From assembly GCF_040802235.1 (NCBI RefSeq), contig NC_133161.1, positions 46,055,001 through 46,119,000 of the forward strand: a DNA stretch of 64,000 bases, in the 5' to 3' direction. Shown piece after piece: positions 1 through 12,280 of this stretch. The DNA comes from Manis javanica. Lineage: Eukaryota; Chordata; Mammalia; Pholidota; Manidae. Under the pieces are notes generated by a model. That model was not told where the DNA came from, did no database searches, and saw only the letters and a program-made list of their open reading frames with translations. Made by a program: the position numbers and the translations under genes. The stretch's first letter is position 1. Each line of letters begins with the position of its first letter.

Positions 1-260
1 GGGAATTTCAAGGAAACAAGAATGCTCCCTGATCAAAAACACCCTCCTATCCAGCTTCCAGATGCTGAAGATTCCGTAATTAAGTTATTTTACTTCTTTG
101 ACTTAAACAAGTGCTGTGATCACCTGTTATAATTCAGTCTCTTCAGGAGGACCTAAGACATTAAACCTAATAACCATTTTCATTTGACTGAGTTTCCCTG
201 TCCCAAAAGCTGATTCTAATCCCAAGGAGAAAATCAAAACACAGGACAGGGCTATGCAAC

Positions 261-400
261 CTTTAACGTATCTACAGATCACCTGGAATATTATTAAAAT
301 GAAGATTCAGATTCAGTAGGCATGGAGGAGGCCCCCAATCTGCATTTCTACCAAGCTCCCAGGTGAGGCTGATGTTGCATCACCATACTTTGAAGAACAA
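261..400 (+). repeat. MER5-type DNA transposon fragment
   Basis: The segment has the typical MER5A order: 'atcacctgga', then 'gattcagtagg', then 'ctgcatttctaccaagctcc' and 'aggtgaggctgatg'. Both ends are incomplete. It lies directly beside a more complete copy at 412-585 in the same orientation. The family is recalled, not searched. Confidence 0.65.
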
Positions 401-411
401 AGTTCCTGGGG

Positions 412-585
412 CAGTGGTTTGCAACTCTGGCTGTACATCAGCATCACCCAGCAGGCTTTTAGGAATCCTAATGCCCAGATTGCATCCCAGAACAAGCAAA
501 TCAGCACCTCTGCAGGTGAGAACCAAGCATCAGTATTTTTGAAAACTCCCAGGTGATTCCAGGGAGTTTAAGTTTGGAACCACTG
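412..585 (+). repeat. MER5A-like non-autonomous hAT element with terminal inverted repeats
   Basis: The copy begins cagtggtttgcaac and ends ggaaccactg, the imperfect inverted termini of MER5-class hAT elements. The interior has 'catcagcatcaccc' and 'ctcccaggtgattcc'. It is an ancient non-coding element of about 174 bp, close to the expected size. Confidence 0.75.
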
Positions 586-1331
586 ATGAGCAAGATGAGG
601 TTTAGAAGAGAGATTATCCTGTCAAGGGGTCAACTGGGAGTGGCAAGAGCTAATGTTGCTCCATAATTTTGCTAGGACTGTCTCTGCTCATTAAGGAAGA
701 AGAGAGAATCAAATTCTTGTTAAGACCTTTTCAAGACTGTAATCAGAGCCATCTGATGTGAGAATATAATCTAATGTTATGATAAAAACTTCTCAGGCAA
801 TATGGGGTGATTCCTCTTCAAATTTTAGTCCCCATTATGATTTTAAAAATATATATCTTGATGAATAAGCATAAACACTATGCACTTACTTGAGGGCCAA
901 TCCCATGAGAGCAGCCTGCTGTCAGTGAGGCAGATGTTTCCTGGCAAATCCACTCTATCATTTCTCAATCAGAAAGAAGATTAGATATGGGATTTTCAGC
1001 TCAGATGAGGTTGAAGGGTGATGTTTATGCCAGAGAAATACTTCACGCCACAGCTAGAAAAATTGCTTTTGGGGAAAAACCTTCACCCTCTTATGTGTTA
1101 TGAATATATGAAAATGAAATCCTCACTTGGACCGAAGAGGTGGCATCATAGGTGGATGTGCCTGCCTTGCACTTCCAATGGTGGCAGCAGCAGAGATGCA
1201 AAAAGTATTTTAGCTGATTCCTTATATCCAAAGAATTTATCCTCAACCACATACAGTCCCATTTCTCAGGGCTGAAACCAAAAAGGTGGTAAGTAAAATA
1301 AATCAAAATATTTACAGCAGTTAATTCAGAT
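586..1331. other. Unannotated non-coding stretch
   Basis: AT-rich DNA with no recognised repeat and no exon-like open frame. The short open frames here lack splice context and resemble nothing I know. Confidence 0.5.
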
Positions 1332-1812
1332 ATGATCATTAATTTTATGTGTCAACTTGACTGTGCCATAGGGTACCTAGATATTTGATCAACTATAAAT
1401 CTGGGTGTTTGGGGATGAGATCAACATTGAAATCAGTAGAGTGAGTAAAACAGATTGCCCTCCTTAATGTGGGTGGGCCCTATCCAATCAGATGAAGGCC
1501 TGACTGGAACAAAAAGGCTGACTCTTCCTTGAGTTAAAGAGTATTTTTCCTGACAGCCTTCAGACTAGGTCATCAGCTCTTTTTCCTGCCTTTGGACTTG
1601 ACCTGAAACATTGGTTCTTCTTGGGCCTCAAGCCTATTGGCTTTAGGACTGGAAATAAACCAGATCTCTAGCTCACTGAATCACTCTGCAGATCTGGGAC
1701 TTAACAAGCTTTGTAAGTATAAGCCTCCATATATAAAGGAATTGGAATGAGCCAATATATATTGGCATGAATACCTCCTAATGGTTCTGTTTCACTGGAG
1801 AACCATGACAAT
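1332..1812 (+). repeat. Old LTR-like repeat, copy 1 ('ttaattttatgtgtcaactt' family)
   Basis: The start 'cattaattttatgtgtcaac', the middle 'atcagtagagtgagtaaaac' and 'gtgggtgggccctatccaat', and the end 'ggttctgtttcactggagaa' match a common mammalian dispersed repeat with TG...CA termini. A second copy lies at 11790-12280 in the same orientation. I recognise the family but cannot name it reliably. Confidence 0.65.
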
Positions 1813-1980
1813 AATTCATAAAAGTAATTTTTTTTCACTTTTTGTATTCCATCAGATTTCCTAATTTTTCTATAATGAGTATGTATAATCATTGACTTTA
1901 AAACTATGTTATGCCATGAACAACAGGAAGGGTCATGTCCTCTTACATCAGAAGTGTCTGTACTTCACAGCAATGCCACT

Positions 1981-2085
1981 TCCCAAACTTTAGAACTATC
2001 CATATTACCCAGAAAGCTGTTAAAACTGGGTCCCACCCTCAGAGATTCTGGCACAGGGGCTGGGGGTAGGGGCTGAGTGTCGGCC
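1981..2085 (+). repeat. MER5-type fragment
   Basis: The 'gctgttaaaactgggtccca' stretch followed by 'cctcagagattctgg' and a G-rich stretch matches the centre of MER5-type elements. Termini are missing. Confidence 0.45.
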
Positions 2086-3359
2086 TCTCTCTCAGTTCCC
2101 CAGTGATGGTACCACAAGCCCTGCTCTGCATGGTGAGCTCTGTGGTCACTGCCGTAGCAATCAGCCCTTTCTAGTGTTCCCTTATTCTCCTCTTCCTGTG
2201 TTTACACCCCCAATTCAGCCCTTCAAAAAATTCTGCCACATTTTCAGTTGTTTTTTTCTACCTGGTTCTCTCATGCAATGGGAAGATTATGGAGGGCAGC
2301 GATCATGTCTTGTCATTTTTGTATCTCTCTTCCCTAACCAATTCTATTATAAATCCTATCAGAGAATTTGAAAATGTTTGTAGAATCCAACTGAGTGTTT
2401 ATCTTTGTTCTGGTTTCTCAATCCATTTAAAGGCAGCAGGCCATCCTGATTTTCCACACAAAAGGGCAGGAACAGAATTAACACAACAGGATGCTGTCTG
2501 ATAGTGTCTTCTGCCCTGTCCAAGGAATTTAATTTTCTGTAAGCCTAGCTCCAGTTCTCTTTGGAACAGTTATATCGAAAACCTTAACGTTTCTTATCCT
2601 CTTGTGACATTAAAGCTTTTTCTATTGACCACTAGTGACCCATGAAGGACACTGAGTTTACTCAGTTTGTATTTCTATACATGTGAATGTATGGAATTGT
2701 GCAGGCAAAACATTGGAATGTTGAAATGATTTTTTCCATTTTGAACCAAATGTGTGATATTGTATAAAACTATCCTAGGGTAACATGGCAAACACTGACC
2801 AAGCTTTCCGAGTAGTTGAATAAGATGATCCTGCAAGACCTAGAGAGAAGTTTGAACAATATTGTTGCAACTTCCCACATTTTCAATTTGATCTGAGTAT
2901 CCTCATTCTGTTACACTATGTCGTACCACCATGACTAGCTTTCATTTCTTAATTGTGTTTGTGATGCTTTTTTATTATTGTTAGACAGAACTATCAGGTT
3001 CATACAATTCTTTTAAGGCAATTCAGAATAGAGATCTTCCACCACTGCTAACCTTCCTCTGCCCTATTTTTCAAGCTCTATTATTACGTGTTTTTTTTTG
3101 CAGATCATACTGTCAGAGTCTTATAATAGAAGTTCAGCCTGTTTGCATATGCATTTGCATGTCTTCATTAAGAGGAAGACAGCAAAGTGATTAATGAGTG
3201 TTATTTCTCATTTTGCAGAAGGAATATGTCTATTTTTTATATTCTGTATTCAAAGTGCTGAAAGAAATAGCCATAAGTTAGCTTAATATCAAATCATTTG
3301 CAGCACTTATGTTATTTAAGTTTTTCTTATGAAGTAATAATGCTAACTTAGACATGTTA
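2086..3359. other. Mostly unannotated non-coding stretch
   Basis: No exon-like structure was found. Possible weak L2 similarity lies at 2170-2390. From about 2600 to 3360 I see no repeat; this part holds the overlapping octamer sites described at 3143-3160. Confidence 0.4.
3143..3160. promoter_or_regulatory. Overlapping POU/octamer motif cluster
   Basis: TTGCATATGCAT (3143-3154) is one base from the palindromic Oct dimer site ATGCATATGCAT, and the canonical octamer ATTTGCAT overlaps it at 3153-3160. It lies in repeat-free DNA. Function is inferred from motif density only. Confidence 0.3.
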
Positions 3360-4315
3360 GAAGTAAAAAAAGGAGATAAGTAAAAGAAAAAAAAATCATC
3401 CATAGTCCCACCAGCATGAATAAGTATCTTAATATTCCTGTTGTATTTCTCTCCCTGTGGGGATTAGAAGTCTAGCAGTCTGCTTTTGGCAATTTATGTT
3501 ACTTAGGAATATGAGAATTACATGTGGAAAAAGTTTTTTTTAGAACCTATATCAAAAGTGGCTATCTTTATATGTTGAAATTGTTATGACTACTTTAATT
3601 TTTCTGTATTGTGTAAGTTTTTAATGATTGTATTATACTTTTTATAAGAAAGCTACCTTCATTTTGTAATGAAGTATGAATATTTTCCCATGTCATTACA
3701 TATTCTTAATATAATTTTAATGGCTCTCCAAAATTCCTTTGTAGAACTCTACAGAAACTTCATTCATTATTCCTCTATTGATTGAAATTTAAATTGTTCC
3801 ACAGTTTTTGCTTTTTGTGAATTACTTTGGGTTAAAAGTCCTTGCACATAATATGTAGGTGCCTTCCTGTTTATTGCCTTAGGCTTGATAACTGTAAGTG
3901 GAATATGTCAATGGGAGAGCCACCAGCAGCTCAACCCTAGAGAGCACGAGACACAGTGTATTCTACATAAATGGTGCAAATTCAAATGTGAGTGGTGTCA
4001 CTGGGAGTAGAGAAATGGTTGAGTGTGGTCAAAGGCTATGAAAATGTTCAAATTGCCAAATTGCACTCTGGAAAAATTGTCTGTTTATATTCATTCCAGG
4101 AATCAACACATGTATCAAATTTGAGAATTACAACACTTCTTAAAATTCAGCTTTCCTAGGAAAAAGTGATATGTCATTGCTTTTCTAATTTGTATCTATT
4201 TGAATAAAAGTGACATTAAAATTTTTGCTTATGTCTATTAATCATTTGTATTTCTTCTTTTGCAAATTGTCTATTCACATCTTTTGCCAAAATAACAAGT
4301 ACTGAGTCAGTAATT
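3360..4315 (-). repeat. Old LINE-1 (L1M-type) relic
   Basis: Read on the minus strand this is the 3' part of an ancient L1. 'aatcatccatagtcccacca' (3395-3415), 'tatttcttcttttgcaaatt' and 'tcttttgcca' near 4250-4290 match the inverted ORF2-3'UTR of L1M families. Heavily mutated, with no open frame. Confidence 0.55.
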
Positions 4316-4369
4316 GCATTAAGAATTGTACATGCATGATACTATTTTCTCGTCTTGATTATACTATAA

Positions 4370-4520
4370 GCAGTCACGTTTAGAATCTCGGTATGACAAA
4401 TTAGAACTCTAAGAGGTGTATGGAAGTTAAGGATCCCAAGGTCCCACATCAAGTGATAGGACTTGAATTTGAGCCCAGCTCTAACTCTAACCTGAGCTCC
4501 CTATCACTGGATTATAGCGT
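4370..4520 (+). repeat. MIR-like fragment
   Basis: 'cacatcaagtgataggactt' followed by 'gaatttgagcccag' resembles the right half of MIR ('tcacacagctagtaagtggc...gaattcgaaccca'). Weak match. Confidence 0.35.
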
Positions 4521-5333
4521 TCCTTCATTGGTATGTCAATGTACTTATTAGTTGGTAGTTACTATTTATATGGTAATTATAATAAACTTTGGTCAAACTT
4601 GTGGCAAAGGTATTTTTCATGGCTTATTATATGCCATGAAATTATTTTACTTGAAATACTATAGATTTATATCTTTGTACCACCTAACAGGACTTCTTTG
4701 TATGTTTATGATATTAGCCCTCTGGCACATTTTTAAAATATTTAAATTCATTTCATGGTATTATTAAAATGCTTGATGTGAAACGATACTTTCCTTTCTA
4801 ACTTAGAAAACTATAGAAAAGACTGACTTTGGAATACTAAGACTGGAACACATGTAACCACAATACATGAATATTTGGAAATTAAATAATCTACATCATT
4901 AATGAAGGGACATCTTGATTCTCAGCAGTGTTTCCACCCCCTGCAGGGGAAAATAATAAATTGAAAATATAAGACAAATAACAGAAGATCAATGAAATGC
5001 TTAGCAATGTAAATTATTATATTTTCAAAGATAAAAGTGATTAGATTAAGTTTGTAATTTCTAAGTTAATTACCAGAAATAATAAATAAATCCTCATGTG
5101 CAATAACTCATGGAAGGTCTTACAAGTATTTAAAAAAATCAACATAGTGAGCATGAAACAGCCCCACCAAGTGTCCAGTTCTTAACCGTGCTTTGCATTT
5201 ATATGATGTAGAGTAGCCATTACATGTTTCGTATTTTGTAATTTGAGAAATGAGTGCATAATAATTATTTCTGGTTCCTCTACTTAGAAAAGGAAAGTAG
5301 TACTTACATATATCATAATAATTCTATTTGGCA

Positions 5334-5366
<33 letters not shown>

Positions 5367-6084
5367 TATATTTAGATAATGTGTGTGTTGGTCTTGTTGC
5401 TCAATACTTACGACAATGGTGAGAAGAATTTTTCCTTCCCACTCCAAGAAGTCTTGCCATTGTGTCTGGATGCCTTGGTCCCCTAGCATCCGAGGGTAGT
5501 CAAACAACCCTTATATGACAAAACTTCAGACTGAAGTTTATGCACATATTCTTCAGTAGTCCTTTCTCCATCAAGGCTGACTGAAGGGCTCATGCTGGTT
5601 GTGGGGAAGGCACAACTGATCTTTCTAGGGAGTGAAGAGAGCAGACTCAAGTCTTGGGGTAGGGTTGGTGGTTCTTTAAGGATGGCAATCCTTGCAATTG
5701 TCATGCAGTTCTCCTTGAGGGTGTAGAACCTTCTGAAGGATTCTTCCAGATAGCAGTGTAACCTGATACAAATAAGGCTCATGCCCAGGCTTGGTGAAAA
5801 GAAAATGGAAGTCCTGCTTTCAAAGGAACCATGGGGATTGTTGGTGCATCTGCATAAGATGAGTGGATGGTCTCCTATTTCCTGATGCCATGAGAGACCC
5901 CTGAGTCCTCTACTGCCCAGAGGAGTTAGGAGACCACTTAACCATGACCAAGCTAGTAGAAATTCTTGTTAGCTATAGTAGGTGGGGTCCCAGCCAGATT
6001 ATTTGATATATTAAAATAAAATAATGTAACTACTTTTTACCCCAAGTTGTGGAATTAATGTCAAATAGTCATTCACTAAATAAT
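4521..6084. other. Non-coding stretch with a CA microsatellite
   Basis: AT-rich, with no recognised gene. The only clear structure is the TA/CA repeat at 5335-5373. The 99-residue open frame at 5483-5782 (minus) resembles no family I know and is treated as chance. Confidence 0.45.
5335..5373. repeat. (TA)n(CA)n microsatellite
   Basis: A run of TA dinucleotides passes into about nine CA dinucleotides and back to TATA. Confidence 0.95.
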
Positions 6085-7010
6085 AACTGAGCCCCTCCTA
6101 TTTGGCAAATGATAGACACATACATATATATGTCATTATACATATAATATGCCAGGCATAATTATAGACCCTGAGGACATAATAGTGGACAAAGTCCCTG
6201 CCCTCAGAAAGTTAATGTTTAGTAGGAGATACAATTAACTTGAAAAAGGATGACTTAGAATTTGGAAAAATAAATGTTCAGATGAAGACAAAACAAAGTA
6301 CCCAGGCAACTCTGAAGTTGTGACATTTCAGAAGAGACCTGATCTTACAAGTCTGATAAAGGGAGCAATAAATCTACAGTCCCGAATCAGATCCCAGCAT
6401 GGGTGTAGGAGGAACAGAAAAAGGCCAGTGGAGCTGGAGCAAAATGAATGAAATGGGGAGCCCAGGAATGTTGGGTCAAGGGGCTGAGCAGGTGCCAACC
6501 CCTGAGAGCCATTGAAGCCATAGTGGAGATTTTCTGTTTATTTCTAGACACAGTGGGACACCACAGAGGCTTTTAAGAAGGTACATGCTCTGATTCTCAC
6601 TTTGAAAAGCTCACTCTCAGTGCTGTGGAGAAAGGATAGTAAGAAGCTCAAGAGGAGAGGTGGTGGGAAGGCTATTTCACTAGCTTAGAATAAAGAGGTT
6701 GATGATGTGAATAGATGGTTGCAGTGGAGATGGGGAAATACTGTCATACTTAAGACATAATTTGAAGGTGGAGCTGCCAACATTTGTTGATGGGTGGGAT
6801 GTGAGAGGGGAGGGAAAGAATCGTCAAGATGACCCCCGGGTTTGTGGCTGATCTGCTCAATGGTTAGTGATGCCATTAGCTGTGATGGTGGAGGCTGAAG
6901 GAGCAATGGACTTGGTAGGGGAGTGAAAGCAGGGGTTGTGTTTGGGACATGTGAAGTTTGAAGTGCCTGTGAAACCTCTAAGGAGATGCTAAGTTGTGGT
7001 ACTCAGGGAG
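6085..7010. repeat. Ancient mammalian interspersed repeat, family not named
   Basis: The text runs through 'gccaggcataattatagacc', 'gtccctgccctcagaaagtt', 'cttttaagaaggtacatgct', 'gttgcagtggagatgggg' and 'gggacatgtgaagtttgaag' in the order of a long, old, dispersed repeat I know from many mammals. Further pieces appear at 34560-34800 and 37290-37700. Non-coding and strongly diverged. Confidence 0.5.
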
Positions 7011-7019
7011 AGGTAGATA

Positions 7020-7180
7020 TTTTGGTTATAAAGATGGATAGGTGACATGGATGGATAGATAGATGGGTGCATAATTAGTTGGAGAGATACTTAGAGGAAA
7101 AGAGGGTTGGAGGTATAGAGGGAGAATTGGATTGATGGATAGAAAGATGATAGATAAATGATAACTAGATGATAGATGAA
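7020..7180. repeat. Degenerate GATG/GATA tetranucleotide repeat
   Basis: Repeated gatggata, gatagata and gatgatagat blocks, impure and interrupted. Confidence 0.7.
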
Positions 7181-7759
7181 GTCGGGAGAGAAAGGAAAAG
7201 AGGCAAAAGGAAAGATCAGTAAATTAAAAAAAGAGTAAGATCTCCTTAAATGGGAATGAATAACTTTAAGCAAGTTGAAGATTAGAAAGGAATAAATAAC
7301 CCACTGAATACATTACTTGGTGTCTCTGTGATGGAAGGCAGTGTTCACTAAACTAAAAATAAATTACCTTAAGGAGCTAATTATTTTATATTTGTCTTTT
7401 ATTTTTGTGCATTTTTCTTGCATGCTTGCTTTTGCATTAATTTTTCTCATTCTACTTTTCTCTCTATTCATTTAGAAGTTACGAACTGTTTCTGTTTGCT
7501 TAAAAATTACTGTAGTCACTTTTACATACATAGTGGACAAAGCCTAATCTGTGTCCTTCCTGTATAGACCTACAATAACAGGGCATGGGGTTGCTTTAAC
7601 TCTAGTTACTCGGTTTCTTGTGTTTTGCTCTTCCTTCCAGTATTTTAGCCTCAACCTTGTTTTTTAAACTCTGGGAGTTAGACATTATTGTTGCTGTCAC
7701 TGTTTCAGGTTAAACAGAACTTTTCCATTTTCTTTGCTCAAAATTCTTTGTTGTGATTT

Positions 7760-8440
7760 AGACCTTCCTTTTGTGCTCTTTTTCCTTCTTCCTAAAGCAT
7801 ATTCTTTTTAAGTTTGATTAAGGGGATTTCTTGGTAATAGTACCTTTCCATTTTTTGTCTGTAAATGTCTTCATTCTGTCCTTCCTTTTAAATAAAAATT
7901 TAGGTTTGTAGGGAATATCAGCTGACAATGTTTTTTTTGGTACTTTGAAGATAATACTCCATGGTGTTCTGACAGGTGTTCTTGCCAATAAGAAGTCCAC
8001 TATTAACCTAATTACTGTTCCTTTTTTATTGCTTTTAAGAATTTTTTTTTCTCTAATCAGAGGTTCTGAAGTTTTCCTACAGTGTCCCTAAGTGTGACTT
8101 TATTTATCCCACTCAGGATTCACTGACCTTCCTGAATCTGAGGCCATGTCTTTTTTCAATTCCGGAAAATAGCTATTATCTCTTTGAATATTACTTATTC
8201 AAAAACCTCAGTGATTTAGACATACACTAGACCTCCTCATTTAATGCCTCTTAACTGTTCTTTCACATTCTCCATTCATTTCTCTGTGCTGTAGTATGGG
8301 TAACTTATCTTTCACTTCACTAATGTTCTTTTCTCCTGGTTATTTATCAACAAAATATCAATTTATCTAATCTGCTGTTTATCAAGTGAAATGAATACAT
8401 AACTTCAATTTTTAAATTTAAATTTTTATAGTTTCATTTG
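7760..8440 (-). repeat. Old LINE-1 (L1M-type) 5'/ORF1-side relic
   Basis: Inverted ancient L1 text: 'gactttatttatcccactca', 'ggattcactgaccttcctga', then 'tccggaaaatagctattatc' and 'tctttgaatattac'. No coding potential remains. The GC-richer DNA to about 9320 may be an extension of the same element. Confidence 0.5.
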
Positions 8441-9959
8441 TTATTTTTTCAAGCCTATTGGGTTTTTTTACAGCCTTTTGTTCCCTTATACTTTTGATTC
8501 TTTCCTACATTCTTCAGTCACTGTGCTATGTATTTTCTTACTGCCCCTTCCAAATGTACTCTCCACCCTGCTACACCCTGCACTGTGCACTGAGGGGCTG
8601 ATCAGCTGCACTACAGGGACGGGCTCCCCTGTCCAGGAGGTTCCGGCTCTCTGGCCACCCCTGGCACTAGCAGACTTTGATTCCTAGTGGTGCAGTATTC
8701 AAGAGGGCTTCATTGTCTCTCCCCAGGGTCAGAAGGCTTTTGCTTCCATCCTTTCCTCAGAACAGTAAATCTTTTCCTGACTATCTGAATACGAGAAGAC
8801 TGGGCGTGAGTCTTCCTCCAGAGGCAGATGGCTTTGCTTTGACCCTTCCTCAGCAGCGCTGGAGGCCAGGGGTGCTGCTTCCTCCTCAGCCACGCAAGGC
8901 TTCTGCTTCCCATGAGAGCAGTGGCCTCCTGCTGCAGGCTGTGCCACTGGAGGGGCTCTCGCAGCCCTCTGCCCCCTCCCCGAATCTGTCTTAGGGGCGC
9001 ACAGTGGAGACCAAGGAGAGGAGCTTGAACTGGGTACACACTCCTCCCCCATTCTCTGGCAACTGTCTCCTCTTCCCGTGGGCTGTCAAAGATAAAACAA
9101 TTCATGGGTCCTGACTCTCCTTGGGGGACTTTTTACTCTTTGAAATTCAGTTTCCTGGTTGCCATGTGACCGCAGCCCTCTGATGGGTTCAGGAAAGTCG
9201 TGATTGTGATTTTGTATGCTGTTCAGCACTTTCTTGTTAGGATGGGAGCGACATCGGAGCTTTATACATCCCAAGCAGAAGCAGAATTCCCAGTGTATTA
9301 TTAATAGCACCATCTTTTACTTCACAAACACTCTGGTTTGAAGGATAAATTTACATGGGCACCAAAAGGGAGGCCCAAGTTCAAAGCCCTGAGCACCCGG
9401 CAGATGCCTTCAAGGCAATGTCAGATACGGGGTTCACCGTCTTTCTGGACTCCTGTTGTCTTATTTTGCTTGATCTGAGAGGATTTCCCTTATTTTCCAT
9501 AAGCTCAGGCATGCATTTACAAAGATGTTTTTTAGAAAAATATCTTAGCCAGCATTTTTTAGGTGATATGTAAAGGAGGAGCCCAGATATCTTGTGAGGC
9601 ATATAGCCAGGATCAAAAGTTGAAAAAATGTTTTATAATGTTAACATTTTAATAGTTTACTTTTTCCTTATTAAGATTAATAATTCTAGAGATTGTTGAT
9701 TAAATGGGTACATAAGCCAAAAAGCAATGGTTAATGTGGAGTTGTTATTTTAAAATTTGAATCCATGGGTGTGAAAGATTGACTTTACTAAGCTTTTTAA
9801 AACACTCTTAAATACTCTGAAAGTTCAATTTATCAGGAGGGTGTTAACATAAATAATTTAAAGTTCATTTTCCACATGCAAAAGAAATAAAATTGATTTT
9901 GAGGGTTTTGCTGGATCCAAAAGCTTAGTTATTTAAAAAAAGTTTTGACAAATGATGAG
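8441..9959. other. Non-coding stretch, locally GC-rich (8560-9080)
   Basis: Several overlapping open frames lie at 8677-9105 on both strands. Such both-strand openness is typical of GC-rich non-coding DNA. I see no conserved domain and no convincing splice sites. Probably an old repeat. Confidence 0.35.
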
Positions 9960-9967
9960 TGGATGGT

Positions 9968-10016
9968 TATATGATGATAGATAGATGATATGTAGATAGA
10001 CAAATAGATCAATAGA
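9968..10016. repeat. GATA-type imperfect microsatellite
   Basis: gatgatagatagatgatatg followed by tagatagacaaatagat. Confidence 0.7.
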
Positions 10017-10020
10017 TTGC

Positions 10021-11789
10021 TGTTGTAGTATACTAAGGTAATCATAACTATCATATCAGAACCAAAAGTGAGACAAAGTTTGGAAGTCAGAGTATTCCAG
10101 GGCCAGAAAGTTGATAACTAGATGATGTAACCAATCAGCTAGCATGCCTGTAGCGCCTGTGTTAAGACTGAATTGGGACTAGATCCTGGAGAGAAGGTGA
10201 TGGATGCTGAGTTTTAATGCTCCTAAACAACATGTTTCATTAAAGGATGGGATCATTGCAGGAATTCCCCAGAAAAAGCCTACATCCTTCTTGTGTTCCA
10301 GTTAGGTGGAACTATTCAAGTATGTTACTGTTATCCAGCTGACATGCATCTGATTTGGCTAGTCTGGTTGATTAGGTGGTTGTCTCTTTCCTCCTTCATC
10401 ATTCCATGAATTTTCTCCTTTGCACAGCCACCTGAGTATTCAGCTGAGAACAACCTTTTCAGATAGAGCTGATTATTCCTTACAGTCAAGGATATAAGAA
10501 TTAGTGGCCTCCCCTCCAGATCAGCTCTCATCTTCTATTTTTAGGAACTATATGTTTGCAGAACCTACTTGTTTTCCTGTCTATTTGTCATGCTACATAC
10601 ACTCGAAACAATGGCCATATAAGACAGAGAACTGTATTTTTATTTTCCAAATCAAGACATAACTATATTTAAAACTGCAATATTAGCACTCTAACTTGAT
10701 ATCAGCCTGGTCCTTTTTGGCTTCTGTTTATACAGAAAAAATGAAAACACATTATTTGGAGACACTGATAGTTTTCTTAATTATGTCACATGTCTGGATT
10801 CTGCTGCCACAAGCTCTATGCTCTCATTTGTCTCTTACCAGATATTTAGTTTGTGGAATTTGATTAAATAGCATCTTTAAAGGTTTTAAAGTTTGTCTTC
10901 CCTGCCCACATGCAAGAGAAATATTAGAAGTCCTTAACCTAACACTCTGTATAGAGAAGACCCTTGATAAAAACCTCAGTGCTGAACTGAAGAGGATTCT
11001 GGGTAAATTCACCTCCCTCACCTTATTCACTTATTCAGGGTGGGGTATTCTTTCTTCTGGCAAGCTCACCCTGAGGGCTCCGAACTGACTAATGCTGTAT
11101 GTTATTCCATTATGCATGTATTATGCTGGATGATAAGCAAACCCAATTTATGGGTTGTACTCCTTATAAACCTGTGAAATCCCCTGGGGGCACCTAAGGG
11201 CTTTCGGTTTCCAGGAGTGTGACAGAAAGAACATAGTGGGAAGCTTATAAGGTGATGTCAGAGCCTGTTATTTCACACGATGGAGCAGTACATATGTTAA
11301 GCAGTAGTCAGGATTGGGAACCAAAACAGCAATTCATTATGTTTAGCTCCTTTTGTGTTGATTGACACACCTCAGAAATTGTCATTTTCCATATAAGGAA
11401 ATGGGGTTTGTGTCCATCAGAGATATGGATCAGCTGAGTCACAGAGCAGCATAAATTTTGCCTGAGATTAGATACTACGGAAAGTCTCTCAGAAGCATTC
11501 CATGGAGCTTGGGAACAAAGATACTAGAAGGCATACATTTGTCATGTAATGCTCAGTCTTCAAAATAGTCACTAATGCAAAAGCCATTATGAAGTGAAAA
11601 TAGGTATAAGTTACTTAAATGAGCCATCAAATGAACAGTTAGAGAAAATATGAATGATGTGGTAGGGAAAAGGGAACAAACATTTATGGTTCCCAAAATT
11701 AATTAAAGGAAGGGCAAATCTCTGGGATCAAACAGAACGAATGTTTTCATAGGAGCAAAGATAAAAGGAGCATTGGCATGTGGGAAGGT
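10021..11789. other. Unannotated non-coding stretch
   Basis: No recognised repeat family, exon or RNA gene. Confidence 0.4.
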
Positions 11790-12280
11790 GTAATGGTTAA
11801 TTTATGTATCAATCTGGGTGGACCAGGGCATGTCCAGATTAAACATTGTTTCTGGGTGTGTTTGGTGTTGGTGTTTCTGGATGAGATGAGCATTTTTATC
11901 AGTAGACTCAGTAAAACAGGTTGCTCTCCCAAGTATGGGTAGGTGTTACCTAATCCACTGAGGGCCTAGAACAGAACACAAGGTGAAGGAAGGAGGAATT
12001 TGGCCCTTTTTTCCTGCCTAACAGATGAATGGGGGCATCTCATCTCATCTTCTCCTGCCTTTGGACTGGGATTTATGCCATCAGCTCCTCTGGTTCTCAG
12101 ACCTTTGAACTCAGACTGAATTATAACCACTGGCTTTCCTCACATGTACAACTTGCAGATTGCAGATCATGGGACTTCTCAGCCTCCATAACTGTGTGAG
12201 CCAGTTCTTCCTAATAAGTCTCCTTTTGTAAATACATACATACACATACACATATCCTATTGGAGTACCCTGACATAGTA
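11790..12280 (+). repeat. Old LTR-like repeat, copy 2 (same family as 1332-1812)
   Basis: Shares with copy 1 the start 'atggttaatttatgtatcaa', 'tttctgggtgtgtttgg', 'atcagtagactcagtaaaac' and the downstream 'cttctcctgcctttggact'. It is the fuller copy, retaining 'tgggacttctcagcctccat'. A (CATA)n stretch lies near its 3' end (12232-12255). Confidence 0.7.

Noticed and set aside
8677..9105. Overlapping open frames of 105-131 codons on both strands
   Set aside because: Both-strand openness in GC-rich DNA, no domain, no splice support; probably old repeat sequence.
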